Source of the DNA: Cryptomeria japonica | Taxonomy: Eukaryota > Streptophyta > Pinopsida > Cupressales > Cupressaceae | Length of the DNA: 64,000 nt | Direction: 5' to 3' | Assembly: GCF_030272615.1 (NCBI RefSeq) | Contig: NC_081410.1 | Coordinates: forward strand, 502,596,442-502,660,441 | In this document: one piece after another, positions 11,708-22,526 of the stretch | Position numbering within the stretch: position 1 is the stretch's first letter | How the letters are laid out: the number at the start of each line of letters is the position of its first letter | Notes under the pieces: generated by a model | What the model was told of the DNA's origin: nothing | What the model saw: the letters and a program-made list of their open reading frames with translations, nothing else | The model's database searches: none | Made by a program: the position numbers and the translations under genes

Positions 11708-13660
11708 ATGATTTGCTATGTCCTATTTTATGGGCAGACGTTTTGGCCCTTCTGCAATGTCAAGATGCAGGAGGGAAATTCAAATTTGAATTGGGAGGGT
11801 TATGCCAAGGTGGCTATCGGTAGTCCCCATTTTCTCCACCACTCTGATCTGGTGATGACATGTCCAACCACCTATAATTGTGTTACCGAAGGATTGTAGC
11901 TTTAACTTTTAATCATTAACTTGATAGACCATCGCAAGTACAAAACTTATTGCTATAACTGGAACTTGAGATTTCTCCATAATAAAGATCCTTCCAAGTT
12001 GGCAGATGAGTTAAGAGGTGTCCTTTCGCATGCTTATCGAAGCTGGTGGACGCATGCCTTGGGAAACACCATAAAAGATAATTATTGCAATTTTCACCAC
12101 ACTTTAGCTAAAATTATGTCGACCATTCTTACCTTTCACTCAGGTTTCTCCCTTTGCAAAACCATTACCAGTTTCACTCTACTTACCAACATCACTCTGG
12201 AGGAAGCTAATATGGGGGGGATTTAGTCTGGGTTGAACCAGACATTGTTGATGACTTCTTCCGCAATGACCCATGTGTTTGGATGTATGTCAAGGAAGGG
12301 GGCATTATCCCGTTCATGGAAGCCATGACTGGGTTTGATGAAAACCTCTCGATGCAGTTGGTCAGCAGCCGGGAAGACAAGAGAGTTGTTATGGGGGATA
12401 TTTCATTTGAAATTAATGAAGATGTCATTGCCCAAGCTACAAGACTTTCTAATGGGGGAAGGAAGTGGAAGAAAACCAGTAGGGTCACGAATGAGACCAG
12501 TATGAACGGATTCTACAAAAAGGGTGAGGAGCCAGTTAAACTATGTGGGGGTTTCAATAGAGAATGCCTACCTTATCTGTGGGACTAGGTGTGTAAAATT
12601 ATCATGAAATATTTTACCCTTGAGGGAAGATATGGGGTTTTCTATTGCTACCACTTCCCGTTGCTTAATCATTTTTGCAACCATGATACTCTTTCCTTTC
12701 CGTTCTTTTTACTTCATGCTTTGGAATTTGGAATCCACTATTACAAAGGTTTGTCATTACATGAGTCGGGAAAACAATTTCACCATCCTCCACCAGGGTT
12801 TAATGTTTTGGCTTTACAATTTCCATCGAGCTCTGTGTCTGCCTAAACCCATCTCTGTCTAGCTCGCTCCCTCCTACCAGAGCCCCCCTGTTGGTACTAA
12901 AAAGGAAATAAAAAGACCTCAAAAAAGCCTAATATGCCATGTCAATCCCCTGACCACGCCCCTCTCATTGCCCCTAAAATTGGGGAGAAAAACAAATGTA
13001 ATCCTTTCGCTACCAAATCTACCTCCAAAAAACCCAGGAAAGAACCCAAGATCCTGTTAGTTGAGTTTGACATGGAAGACGGTGTGACCCCTTGGAGGTC
13101 CAGCAGATTTACTGGTAAACCTCATATGAAATAAATTATTGTGAGGAAGAACTATGCCAAAGACGGTGAGGAAGATTCTGAGAAGGAAGAAAGTGATAAA
13201 GATGAGGATGATATGGAGGCCACGAAGGGCTTGGATCTTCTAAATTGGATACCAATGCCCCTGACTCGAAGACCGTAAAGGAACATAATAAGAACACCTC
13301 CCCTTCTTCTACCACTTCCCCCCCGCATAATCAGATCTCTGAGGAGGATGCGAGGAAGTCTGGGGGCAGTCAGACTGTTGTTAGAGGTGGAGAGAAGGAG
13401 GAGGTGGTGCATTGTACGGGGTGTAAAGCTATCTCTGAGGACCTAAACGGTGTGAAGAAGAAGCTGGACTATCTGGATTCCCATGTCAGTAAAATTGTAA
13501 AATTTTCCATTAAAGTCATGCACTCCTCAGCCACTACAATGTGCCTACTGCACTAAGAAAAAGTGAACCAGGGTGGGTTGGAAGGTGACACCATGAAGGA
13601 ACTGTTTGAATTCCTTGTTGAAGATTGGACTGGGCTACTGCTCTCCCAGCACATGGGAGG
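11708..13660 (+). pseudogene. Extra ORF downstream of LINE RNase H (unrecognised protein)
   Basis: After RNase H a third reading continues for about 1.9 kb. Part one (11921-12226) joins part two (12229-12588) across a frameshift at a run of seven G near 12213. It continues past a TAG at 12586 (preceded by C, probably former Trp) to about 12860, with another frameshift near 12725. This first part looks globular, with an aromatic block FYCYHFPLLNHF and SFPFFLLHALE. Next comes a Lys/Pro-rich linker (12930-13130), an acidic Glu/Asp/Lys segment (13140-13240) and a Ser/Thr-rich stretch. A CTGCKAISEDLNGVKKKLDY helix that could form a coiled coil ends it. The aromatic part resembles, by eye only, the putative plant transposon protein domain. 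The start codon is uncertain. Confidence 0.5.
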
Positions 13661-14424
13661 TGGAAAAAATTATTAATGGGTGTTGCTTTCCTTTTTTGTT
13701 CTAGTTTTCATTTCAGGATTGGTTGGATCCTTGTTAAGTTTAATTTCTTTATCAACCCTATGAGGCTTGTTAAGACTCTTTTTACTTCTTTAGTTATTAC
13801 AGTCTAAACAATATGCTTACCTCTAAGGATAGATGGTTTAAGGTTAGTTTATTTTTGGTTATCTTCTGTTTAAGTTGCAACATGGACATGATTGTTATCA
13901 ATCTTGGGTTATTCTATAGCTGTAGGTGGTTTATGTTTTTGATGATTAAGATAGGGATTGACTGACTACCATTTGGCAACTGTGTGTGTGCTGGTTAAGC
14001 TCTCTCTGAGGCTTGATGTTTATTTCAGGTCAACCCCCTTGTTTTGGTTGCTTTATTATCAAAAACAAATATAAAATTTTGAAACAAATGAAAGGTGCCA
14101 TAATATTATTAATATTAAAATTACTACATAAAAGCATGAAACAAGGTGAAATAATACAATTTTATAAACATAGTGGTCTTTAAATTTAATAAAATTTTAT
14201 AAACATTTCAAATTGAATTATTGTCCTGATAAGTTGTGATTAAAATTAAAAGTATTTTACTTATCAATGTCCTTAGAATATTATAATCTCGAGCCAAAGT
14301 AAATACTAATAATATGGGTTTAAATAGTTCATCCATTTTGAGATTTTAAGGTTATTTTATGCCCTCATAATCAAAATAGTAGGAAGATGAATCACATATT
14401 CAAGTACTTTGTTTGTTATGAGTA

Positions 14425-14600
14425 GGAAAGGAAAGGGTCTTTACAATGGGTTAGAGCCCTATGGGACTACCTCGTACTCCTTGTGGGACATACCTAACTG
14501 CACTACAAACAAGGCATACACACCTTATCCCCTTTTGGGATTTGAACTTGTGACCTCTCTTTGAAGAGCACAAATTCCCCACCACTAAGCCAACTCAAGC
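14425..14600 (-). mobile_element. tRNA-derived SINE
   Basis: On the minus strand an A-box-like TGGCTTAGTGGTGGGG (14592-14577) is followed about 30 bases on by a B-box-like AGTTCAAATCCC (14548-14537). These are the internal RNA polymerase III promoter elements of a tRNA. The rest of the tRNA cloverleaf is not conserved, and a tRNA-unrelated body follows to about 14425. This is the structure of a plant SINE, which depends on LINE RT for copying. It recalls the Au family in the box region, by eye only. I found no convincing target duplication, so the ends are approximate. Confidence 0.65.
14537..14592 (-). promoter_or_regulatory. Pol III internal promoter of the SINE (A and B boxes)
   Basis: The A box is at 14592-14577 and the B box at 14548-14537, both read on the minus strand, with spacing as in tRNA genes. 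B-box positions differ from the GGTTCGA consensus by the common G-to-A change. Confidence 0.6.
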
Positions 14601-14988
14601 TGTACTAAGATTGTATGATACAAATTTCTAAATAAGATTCAATAAGATTTTATGATACAAATTTCTAAATGGAAGACTTTTAGCATAATTTATTATTTAG
14701 TAATTATTGTGACCAGCAAAGATAAGGAGCACGAAACTTAACAATCATCCATCGTGACATGTCGATTAAATCATTCCACGTCCAAGGATTAATTCAAACG
14801 AAGAATACATTACAAGGGTTCAAGAAATTAAAGCCTCCAGCCGACAATTGAATAAAGTTCAACATATTAATATTCCTCATTACAAGCCAATTGAATGAAC
14901 AAGTCGCTATACAAATTTTAACAGCTCACAAAAGAAGCGTCTCTCTAGAAATAGTAAAAAATAAAAAAAATAAACAAAATTCCTACAA

Positions 14989-15792
14989 TCATGTCGTTAA
15001 AGGAATTCTGGTCTCCAATCCATGAGAAGCTGAGAGATTCAAAGCCATGGGCGGCGCAATAGAACGGCGCTTCCACAAATTAATTTCAGTCTTTGGCCTT
15101 TCATTTATCAGAGGCCCTGAATAAAACATCACAGGCGATAAATTTGCATCGATCTTTTCATCACTACATTTTTCTGTCAATTTCTGTGAATCTCTGCAAA
15201 CATTTTCCAGTGCATCGCACCGCCTACCGGAGGAAAACCGTTTCATTTGCCCTAGGGAAGGGCAATTAGTTACATCAATCTCTGGAGACTCGCAAAAGGC
15301 CGATTCCGTCACTTTCTTGCCGGAGAAAAAAGATTTCATCTTGGAAAATTTAGGGCCGCGACGCGTTATAAGGGGCCTGGTTTGTGACAGCAGCCGGGGT
15401 CGATCCTGAGACCTCCTCCATCTTTGCTTTGCCTCGAGGGCCTGTTTTTTCTTCTTCACTTGCCCGATACACGACACCTTGGGAGACGTCGGCTCCAGAG
15501 GTTCGAACCCGCGATCATCCTTCTTTTCCATGGCTTCTTTGGGAATCAAATAAGTGTGGCATCGAAAGCCTCCTGGTCTGTTATGTCTACAGCCATAGTC
15601 TCTGCCTGGACTGAGTGGAGCCATGTGACAGCCTGTTATGATTGACACCATTTTCGGCAAACGGCTCAGCACGGGTTTCGAACTCGCGCCCTGCGACGCC
15701 TTCGAATTGCCCGATCGCAAAGGTGATCCATCCGAGTCTGTGAAATTTTTCTTCTTTCCTTTCTCGTCTATTTTCACAGAGCCTGAAAACAT
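14989..15792 (-). CDS. Hypothetical plant protein, 267 codons, intact
   Basis: A single uninterrupted minus-strand ORF from ATG 15792 to the stop at 14989 is the only intact host-like gene in the window. The first 45 residues are Lys/Ser-rich. A Cys-rich motif GCRHNRPGGFRCH sits near residues 70-82. Then come LIPKEAMEKKDDR, SPKVSC and a basic stretch. A conserved FSKMKSFFSGKKVTES with CPSLGQMKRFSSGRRCDAL lies near residues 155-200, followed by a basic tail. No signal peptide, membrane segment or enzyme motif is visible; the many Lys/Arg suggest a nuclear or nucleic-acid setting. The PGGFRCH part recalls the HPGSFRC motif of plant serine-rich-related proteins. The relation is weak and I assign no function. 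A broken paralogue lies 10 kb away on the same strand. Confidence 0.65.
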   Translation of the reverse strand: MFSGSVKIDEKGKKKNFTDSDGSPLRSGNSKASQGASSKPVLSRLPKMVSIITGCHMAPLSPGRDYGCRHNRPGGFRCHTYLIPKEAMEKKDDRGFEPLEPTSPKVSCIGQVKKKKQALEAKQRWRRSQDRPRLLSQTRPLITRRGPKFSKMKSFFSGKKVTESAFCESPEIDVTNCPSLGQMKRFSSGRRCDALENVCRDSQKLTEKCSDEKIDANLSPVMFYSGPLINERPKTEINLWKRRSIAPPMALNLSASHGLETRIPLTT

Positions 15793-15952
15793 TTTTCTCT
15801 ATAAAATCTGCTTTAATGCTGTTTGTTTGTGCTCTGTATCGAATTGCAGAGCATTCAAAACAGGAAATCCTTTGTTTTGGAGAATGATTTTCTTGTGCAA
15901 TCAAAGAATTAGCTAAAAGGATGGTTTTAAAGATGATTTTCGGGAGAAGAAT

Positions 15953-15970
15953 TGGTCAACTGTAGACCAA
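15953..15970 (-). promoter_or_regulatory. Conserved upstream inverted motif with W-box core
   Basis: TTGGTCTACAGTTGACCAA on the minus strand is an imperfect palindrome about 160-180 bases upstream of the ATG. It is identical at 5963-5980 upstream of the broken copy. It contains TTGACC, the core bound by WRKY factors in plants. Conservation in both paralogues may only reflect shared ancestry. Confidence 0.35.
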
Positions 15971-16667
15971 GCATATGCAAAACTGAAGAGTTGATTTAGA
16001 TTACTTGCGTGTTTTAGGTGAATGATGTGCATTTGTCACGGGTTTTGAAATCTAGGCATTATATACGTATTTGAATAAAGTGTGACTCTATTTTTGATGA
16101 TTGCGTGCGTCAGATTTTGTTTAAATTAATATAGATATATAAAAGGTTTGAATTTTTCATTAGGATGTTATAAATATTTTTAAATTTATTTGTGGAATGT
16201 TTTTAATATTTTGAATTATATTAATCATTGAGATGAAGGTAAAATTGAACAATGTAGATAATTAAAGATATTATTATTTTGTGTATTTTCAGAATTTAAT
16301 GAATATAATGATGGGTTGAAAACGAAATTGTAAAAATTGGAAAAGGAATATTATGTTTGCAGTTGTATCAAGAATTGTTCATTTGAAAGAAAAATATAAG
16401 ATCTATAAAATTCTTACATCATCAATTTTGAAACAAATACACAATGATTTTCATAAAATTTTATCCTTGTACATTATATAAAAAAAATTAATCATTTTCT
16501 ATTGATATTTTTCTAAAGACATTCCTATTACTTTTTATAAGAGTAGATAAATTTGTGTCATACATTGATATTGACAAATCATAAAAATGATATCACCCTT
16601 AATTATATGATAAACTTTAAGCTTGACTTTGGATCATGAGCTTTTCAAGAGTTATGTCATCCATATA
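15971..16667. other. AT-rich intergenic DNA
   Basis: AT-rich sequence without supported features. It ends at the TTAAT target duplication of the next LTR element. Confidence 0.5.
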
Positions 16668-16672
16668 TTAAT
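16668..16672. repeat. TTAAT target-site duplication, left
   Basis: TTAAT here is repeated at 24530-24534, immediately outside the two LTRs. This is the five-base duplication typical of LTR element integration. Confidence 0.9.
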
Positions 16673-16846
16673 TGTAGCGTCCTAAAATTGCGACACTTGC
16701 AATTTTGACTGCATTTGGGTCTTCACGATGGTGATGCAACACGGAACCTGAATGGAGACCCCGAAACTTGTTCATGACATCAAAAATTGCATTTTTCAGC
16801 ACCCTGGCCTGATCCTCCTTGCACCCCGCTGTCCCTGGAGGTGGGA

Positions 16847-16908
16847 CCATGGCACCCAGCGCCCTGGTACCCCAGGACCATGGCGCCCAGCGCCCTGGTC
16901 CCTGGCCC
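16847..16908 (+). repeat. GC-rich 31-bp minisatellite, two units
   Basis: The unit reads about ATGGCGCCCAGCGCCCTGGT plus a CCCAGGACC spacer. There are two units here and three at 23447-23539 in the 3' LTR. The LTRs were identical at insertion, so the copy number changed afterwards or during reverse transcription. Confidence 0.85.
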
Positions 16909-17024
16909 TATTTTTGGGCCCAGTCTCTTTTGGGTCTCGGGTCTTTAAGTTTGCAAATTGGAAAATAACATTTCCTGGTCGGCCTAAGGTCGGGAAAATC
17001 AGTCTATCAGCCCTAATTGACAAG

Positions 17025-17032
17025 TATATAAA
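17025..17032 (+). promoter_or_regulatory. LTR TATA box
   Basis: TATATAAA occurs in the middle of the 5' LTR and again at 23656-23663 in the 3' LTR. It is the likely core promoter that defines the U3/R border region. Confidence 0.6.
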
Positions 17033-17901
17033 CTACATTTCCCCTCTCAAAAGGAGGAGGACATATGTAGAAAAAGGCAAAAGCGATATTCAAACATTCA
17101 AGCATTCAAGCATTCAAACATTCTTTCAAGCAATTGATCATTCTAAGTCTCCATTCAAGGCCAAGTGTTGCATTCAAGACAAGGATTCAACCATTGAAGA
17201 GGAGATCACATACAACATACAACATACTACATACATTACACCTTCGCATGTAAGAATACAAACATTCTTACAACAAGGTATCAGTACTTGTTTACATTAC
17301 AAACATTTACATTTACAGCATTCTCATTTCTTGGTTAATTCCAAAACCGGGGTTTGACCTAAAGGCAAACCCCTCATCCCTAACCCCCCAATCGTCCTCT
17401 CTTTTCTATGTGTAGGTGGTAGGTACGCGGCTGTAATTGAAGATCTGGAATCCTTGTGCAGAGACAAACAGATCCACCTTCGTTTTGCGGATTTTTCGGA
17501 GGACCGTGTGCACGCCGGGCGCCATCGTCCCGTCAACTTTCGCTCAAATTTGTAGAACAACACCGTCTCGACATTTTACTGCTAATTCCAGGTCCACAAC
17601 TTCATCCCATATCCCTATCTCTATTTATAAGTGAATCTTTCCTACTTTTCATGCAGTCCTAGCTTAATCTTTCTATCCACATTTCTTTACAAAAGAGGGT
17701 ATCCTTGATGTCTTAACCCTTGAAACTCATATAGAATCCAATCTTGCATTGCGTGGGATTGGATCTTGTGGGTTTCAACCCCTCTTTTGAATGTAAAGTC
17801 TCCCCTAAGTGAAAACCATCAGCCCTAGTGACTCTCCCTTCTCTCTCCTTGGAGTTGGGGAGGGGAGAACGACTAGGGTTCAATTTTTCCGCTTTACATT
17901 T

Positions 17902-17920
17902 TGGTGAGCCCGACGTGAAC
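17902..17920 (+). other. Primer-binding site, tRNA-Trp type
   Basis: TGGTGAGCCCGACGTGAAC lies four bases after the LTR end. It is complementary to the 3' end of plant tRNA-Trp with about one mismatch in the stem, as I recall that tRNA. The same site type is found at 57942. Confidence 0.65.
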
Positions 17921-19082
17921 ATCCTCATTCTGATTATTCATGGTTAGATCTAAAAAATTTGCTTCCTTAATTACATTTCCATGTTTGATCTTTTGCAAAT
18001 TTTAGAGGTGAATTGCATAAAAACCCTAAAATTTTCTTTTTAGTAATTAAGCTTGTGAAATGGTTAATTGTTAATGCTTGTTTCAGATCTACCCTTCTAT
18101 TGCAAATTGTCAATTCATATTTGTGCTTCAATTATAGAAATTAAGTGGTTAAGTGTCAAAACCCTAATTTTTAAAACCTTCTTGATTCAACCTTTGACTG
18201 ATAATTTCACTAATCAAAACACCTCCAAATCGGCTGTAACTTTGGATTCCGCAATAAAATCATAATATCTTTCATCCTTGAAAATTTGGAAAAAAGTTGC
18301 GAGGACCATGTGCACCCTGAGCGCCATCGTCCCCGACATTTTTTCCGAAATTTCGGGAGCTAGATCTTACTGTATTTTTCTGCTAAAATCCAGAATTTTG
18401 GCTAATTTTATCAATTTTACCACTTTCAAAATTACAGTCAAAGTTGGTATAGCGATTGCTTGGATTGAGGCTTCTAATCATTCAAAAATTGTTGAAATTG
18501 AAATCTGTGTTAAAATTGTGTTCCTTACAGTCCTAAATCTGAAAGGTGTGTTGGCATTCATTCAAAATTTCAATGCTTTATTCAAATTTTTGCAGTTTGT
18601 GACTTTTGAAATTAAGTGTTTAATTGCAACAACCTTGATTTCCACTTTCAAATTCGAATTTTGCATGAAATCGAGTCAAATTTTAAATTTCAAAACCTGC
18701 ATTGCTTTCAACATTCCCTCTAAAATCATAAAATTCAAAATTTCAGTTTCCCTCTCTTTTTCAAAATTCAAAATTTGTATTTTTCAACAATCTTGGTAGG
18801 GTTCAATTTTGAGATTGCAACTTTAATTTGGCCTATCTACAGATCGTAAAATCACTCAATCTTTTCAGATTAGCTTTAAAATCATCATAACTTTCATCCC
18901 TGAAAATTTCGGAAAAAGTTGCGAGGACCGTGTGCACTCCGTTCACCACGGTCCCAGACATTTTTTCTGAAATTTCGGGAGATTGTCCTGATTGCATTTA
19001 ACAGCTTAAATCTAGGAGATTGGCTGGTTTTATTGAAATTTGCTACCTTTAAAATTCAAAATCTTCTATCTCTCTTTAGTGC
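17921..19082 (+). other. Untranslated leader with reiterated block
   Basis: This 1.16 kb region between the primer site and gag is AT-rich. It contains two copies of a block with GTTGCGAGGACC, GTGTGCAC-like and GACATTTTTTC elements (18278-18360 and 18880-18980). A shorter relative occurs in the LTR (17495-17532). The 173-codon open stretch at 18278-18799 is Phe/Lys/Ile/Asn-rich low-complexity sequence, and I do not regard it as a gene. Confidence 0.7.
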
Positions 19083-22000
19083 ATGAGTTTTACAACAATA
19101 AGCCCTACTTACACTATTCCCGTTAGACGAAGCCTTAGGATTAAGTCCTTCCAAGGTGTAATTACCGAGGAGATGGAACCTAATTTGAATGGCCTTTTTA
19201 ATGAGGACATGGGTAATTCCTCTAATCCTCTTAATGATGAAGAAGCTCTCCATGAGGTTTCTGAAGAACAACTTTCAAAATTGGATAACCAATTTGATGA
19301 TTTTCGACAATGGATGTCTCAAGAATACCCTGATAGTGAAGCTCTTTCATTAATTGAGGGTCTAAAACGTATGGTTCAAAGTGATAAGAATGGAATTGAT
19401 ATTTTGCGTGGTATTGCACACATTGTGGATTCGAATGTGATGCCTATGAAAAGTTGTGCCGAAACCTTAGGTTATACACAACCTCCTACTCAAGTTAATC
19501 ATTCTATTCCTTTGACGACTCCTATTGCTAGTATACCTACTTTTACATCAAACATAATGACTACTTCAACACAAGACATTCCTCCTATGATCACCAGTCA
19601 TGGGGGCAATCCCTCTTCTTCAATCAATCCTTTTCCTTCATTCAATCCAACTTCTTCATTCATTCCTTCAATGAGTGTTCCTCTTATATCTCCACAAATG
19701 AACATGACACAAGGGGGCAATTCATTTAACCCTTCCATTCCTCCTTGTAGTGTTCCTCCTTTCCAATCATCTCCTATGACTAAGTATCATAGTGTCCCAC
19801 CACCTTACTCTCTACCTTCTTTCAATAACATAACACCTCCATCACAATCTAACACGTCTAATATGAACTCTTCGACTGAAGCGACCATTAACAATCTTGC
19901 ACAAACTATCTCTTCTTTACAGCAACAAATTGCCTCTATGAATTAATCTAAGTTTAGTGTGCCCACATTTGATGTTGCGAGCCCACTTTGTCTTGACATT
20001 GTTCGAGCTATCCCCCCTAAACATGTTGAAATTCCGCATTTGGAGCTTTATAATGGTAAGGGTGATCCTCTAAAACATGTTAAGACCTTTCAAACAATAT
20101 GTACCAATTTTGCTTATGACCAAAGGTTGCTTGCAAAACTGTTCACTAGAACATTAAGAGACAAAGCCCTACAATGGTATTGCTCGTTGCCTTCCTATTC
20201 TATTACTTCTTTCGAACAACTTGCAAATGCTTTCATTCAACAATTTCAAAATAATATAAGTCCTAAAGTTACTTTGATTGATTTAATGCATTGCAAACAA
20301 GGTGTTAAAGAAAAAGTGACTGATTTCATTGGTAGATATAAGCATTTGTATGCTCAAATTTCCTTTCCAGTGCCTGACAATGATATTCAAAGAATCTTTA
20401 TTTCTAATTTACAAAAAGATATTAGAGAAAAACTCTTGCTTTCTGAGTTTAGTTCTTTCCAACAGTTGTGCGCAACTCTTCACCATTATCAACTGACTGT
20501 GAGTCAAATGGAACAAGCAAATCCTATGGCTCCGAGTGATAAGGGTGATAGTAGTCAACAACCATTTGGGAAGTTTAAACCGAACAGAGAGTCCATTAAA
20601 TTCAATGAAAACATCATCAACAACAATGTGAATGCAGCATCAGGTGTGCTTCCTATTTCTAAATTTTTCAAAAAAGAAAGAAAGTTTACTCCTTTGAATG
20701 AATCATTGCATAGTATTATGAATAAGTTATTGGAACAAAATGTGCTTACTCTTCCTCCTATAAAGCAGATAGATCCTACAAAGATTAATTCACCCTATTT
20801 TGATAACAAATCTTTTTGTCAATTTCATCGTCATCTTGGGCATGATACTGAAAAATGTTTTTCTTTAAAGGGTAAAATTCAAGATTTGATTGATAATAAT
20901 ACTATCTTTGTTTCTGGTGTGAATGATAAAGGCAACACATCTGTAGCTCCTCCTAACCAAAATCTTAAGATTTTCACTGATCCATTGCCTTCTCATACCT
21001 CTAATGCGATTGATACTACTGATTCCTCTGTCTCACCTGATGATCTCGTGTCTACGGCTCCGAATGTGATTAACTTTGTAGAGCAGCAGAAAATCCCTAA
21101 AGAACCTTCCATCACCTTTGATTCTAGTGAAACTATCAGGGCACCTGATGGTCCTTTATATATAGTTGCAAAAGTCAAGAATACACCTTGTCGTGGAGTG
21201 CTTATTGATCCTTCTTGTATGGTTAATATCATTACTGAAGAATTTCTTTTTACTTTGCAATTGAATCAAGTGATCTATGATGAAACAAATGTGGTTGTGA
21301 AACTATTTGATGCATTTTCTTCTCTTGTAATTGGTTCTATTACATTACCTATTGAGGTCCATAACAAATCCCTTGATGTGGACTTTGCTATTATTCCATC
21401 ATCCGAACAATTTCGTGTGAAGCTAGGCTATCCTTGGCTATCTTCCATGAAAGCTATTGCTTCTCCTATTCACAAGTGTTTGAAATTTCCCCAAAATGGT
21501 GAAATTGTTAATATCAATCATAGTCTCTTTAAACCAGCTGAAAGAACTTCTAGTGTTCCTATTGATTAATTTTGGCCTAAACAATTTCAATCTCTTCCTC
21601 CGCAAAGTGATCATCTTTTCAAATCTTATCAAAAGTGGAAAAAAGATATGATCCTATCTCTAAGTGAACCTAGAACACCCAAACTTGACATTCCTATCGT
21701 TCTTGAGAAGGAAGTTCTTCCTTTGAAAGATAAAACCAATGTCTTTCCTCAAGAAGATTCCCAGCCCATCCCTATGGATGTAACTATGCCTATATCTAAT
21801 AAACTTCCTAAAAGTAGACCTATACCTCATTGTCATGATGGGCTTGGTCTCCTTCCTAAACCAAATATTCCTCCCTTATATGGAGCAGTTCCTCCTCCTT
21901 CCTCTTATGGAGAGAAGAGACCTTTCTTTTCTCCTATTGTTCAACCTAAGAGACCACAACCTAAACACCCAAGTGATAAGGATGAGAACATTCCTCCTCC

Positions 22001-22526
22001 TCAATCTTCGCAACTTCCTACTAAGACTAGACGAAATCGTTCTGCACGTGAACGCCGACGAAAGCGTCGTCTTAGAGCTCAGGCAACTGCTTCTCAAACT
22101 TTGCAATCCCCAAAAACACCTTCAGCTAGCATTATTCCATTTTCTCCTCAGCCGAAAATCGAGCCGAAATCTCCTAAACATAAGATGCATGATGGTCTTG
22201 ATCCTATGCGAGTTAAAGATCCTATTTTTATAAATCTTGATGATGATATAGATGAAAATGTTATTCATGATGAAAATGTTACCCCTCTTTCTTCTGATAG
22301 TGAACATGAATATGTTGATGTTGATAACCATTTATCTAACGAATTTTCTAAAGCACTTATCCTAGCTCCTAGACAAGAACGACGTGGCTCGGAACATGAA
22401 CATAGCCCTTGTTTGGATCTTGTGATAGCTCCATCTGCTATGTTGGATGTTCCTCCTCTAGCATGTTTCCTACCTTCCCAAAATATTGATCAGCAAGATC
22501 GGGGGGTAGATGATGTGCTAGACTAG
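19083..22526 (+). pseudogene. gag-protease polyprotein ORF interrupted by two TAA codons
   Basis: One frame of 1,148 codons is broken only by TAA at 19944 and 21567; no frameshift is visible. Residues 1-287 are Ser/Pro/Thr-rich. The retrotransposon gag capsid domain is near residues 310-470 (HLELYNGKGDPLKH, ALQWYCSLP, FIGRYKHLYAQIS). A zinc finger of CX2HX4HX4C type (CQFHRHLGHDTEKC) is near residue 578. The aspartic protease fold is near 680-800, but the active site reads LIDPSCMVNII, lacking the D-S/T-G triad. The last part (21648-22526) is Pro-rich with a strongly basic block ARERRRKRRLRAQ and an acidic stretch. Both TAA codons precede sequence where Gln fits. A dead but recent copy, or one surviving on readthrough. 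Confidence 0.85.

Larger units (their letters stand above)
9079..14070 (+). mobile_element. LINE (L1-type with RNase H), 5'-truncated
   Basis: The element begins inside the RT domain and ends in a short A-rich tail near 14058-14070. A possible target duplication is ATTAAATTTT (9069-9078) against ATAAAATTTT (14071-14080), 9 of 10 bases. It carries RT, a zf-RVT zinc finger and RNase H, then about 1.9 kb of additional coding-like sequence, described separately. It has many in-frame stops. 5' truncation is the usual result of incomplete target-primed reverse transcription. Confidence 0.85.
14803..15970. repeat. Segmental duplication, copy 2 (carries the intact gene)
   Basis: Direct-orientation partner of 4881-5980, about 10 kb away. 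The similarity covers the gene, its 3' flank and roughly 180 bases of 5' flank, which argues for genomic duplication rather than retroposition. The two LINEs and the SINE inserted between the copies. Confidence 0.8.
16673..17898 (+). repeat. 5' LTR
   Basis: Starts TGTAGCGTCC and ends CGCTTTACA. The 1,226-bp block is nearly identical to 23273-24529. It contains TATATAAA at 17025-17032, two copies of a 31-bp GC-rich repeat at 16847-16908, and short ATTCAAGC/ATTCAAAC repeats at 17091-17123. The 201-codon ORF that overlaps it is present only because the LTR happens to be open in that frame. Confidence 0.95.

Noticed and set aside
14613-14670. Two copies of TATGATACAAATTTCTAAAT beside the SINE as its target duplication
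   Set aside because: Both copies lie on the same side of the SINE, so they are a local tandem repeat.
15587-15916. ORFs of 92-105 codons overlapping the start of the intact gene on both strands
   Set aside because: Other-frame shadows of the 14989-15792 gene and its 5' flank; not preserved in the paralogous copy.
16752-17357. Plus-strand ORF of 201 codons, repeated at 23352-23988
   Set aside because: It lies inside the LTRs and is repeated only because the LTRs are duplicates; no protein-like motif, and frames differ between copies around the GC-rich repeat.
18278-18799. ORF of 173 codons in the leader
   Set aside because: Low-complexity Phe/Lys/Ile/Asn composition from AAATTTT-type sequence, no domain, in a region expected to be untranslated.
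19944-21569. Programmed stop-codon readthrough between gag segments
   Set aside because: The two TAA codons lack a known readthrough context that I can point to, and both are explained by CAA-to-TAA decay as in neighbouring elements.
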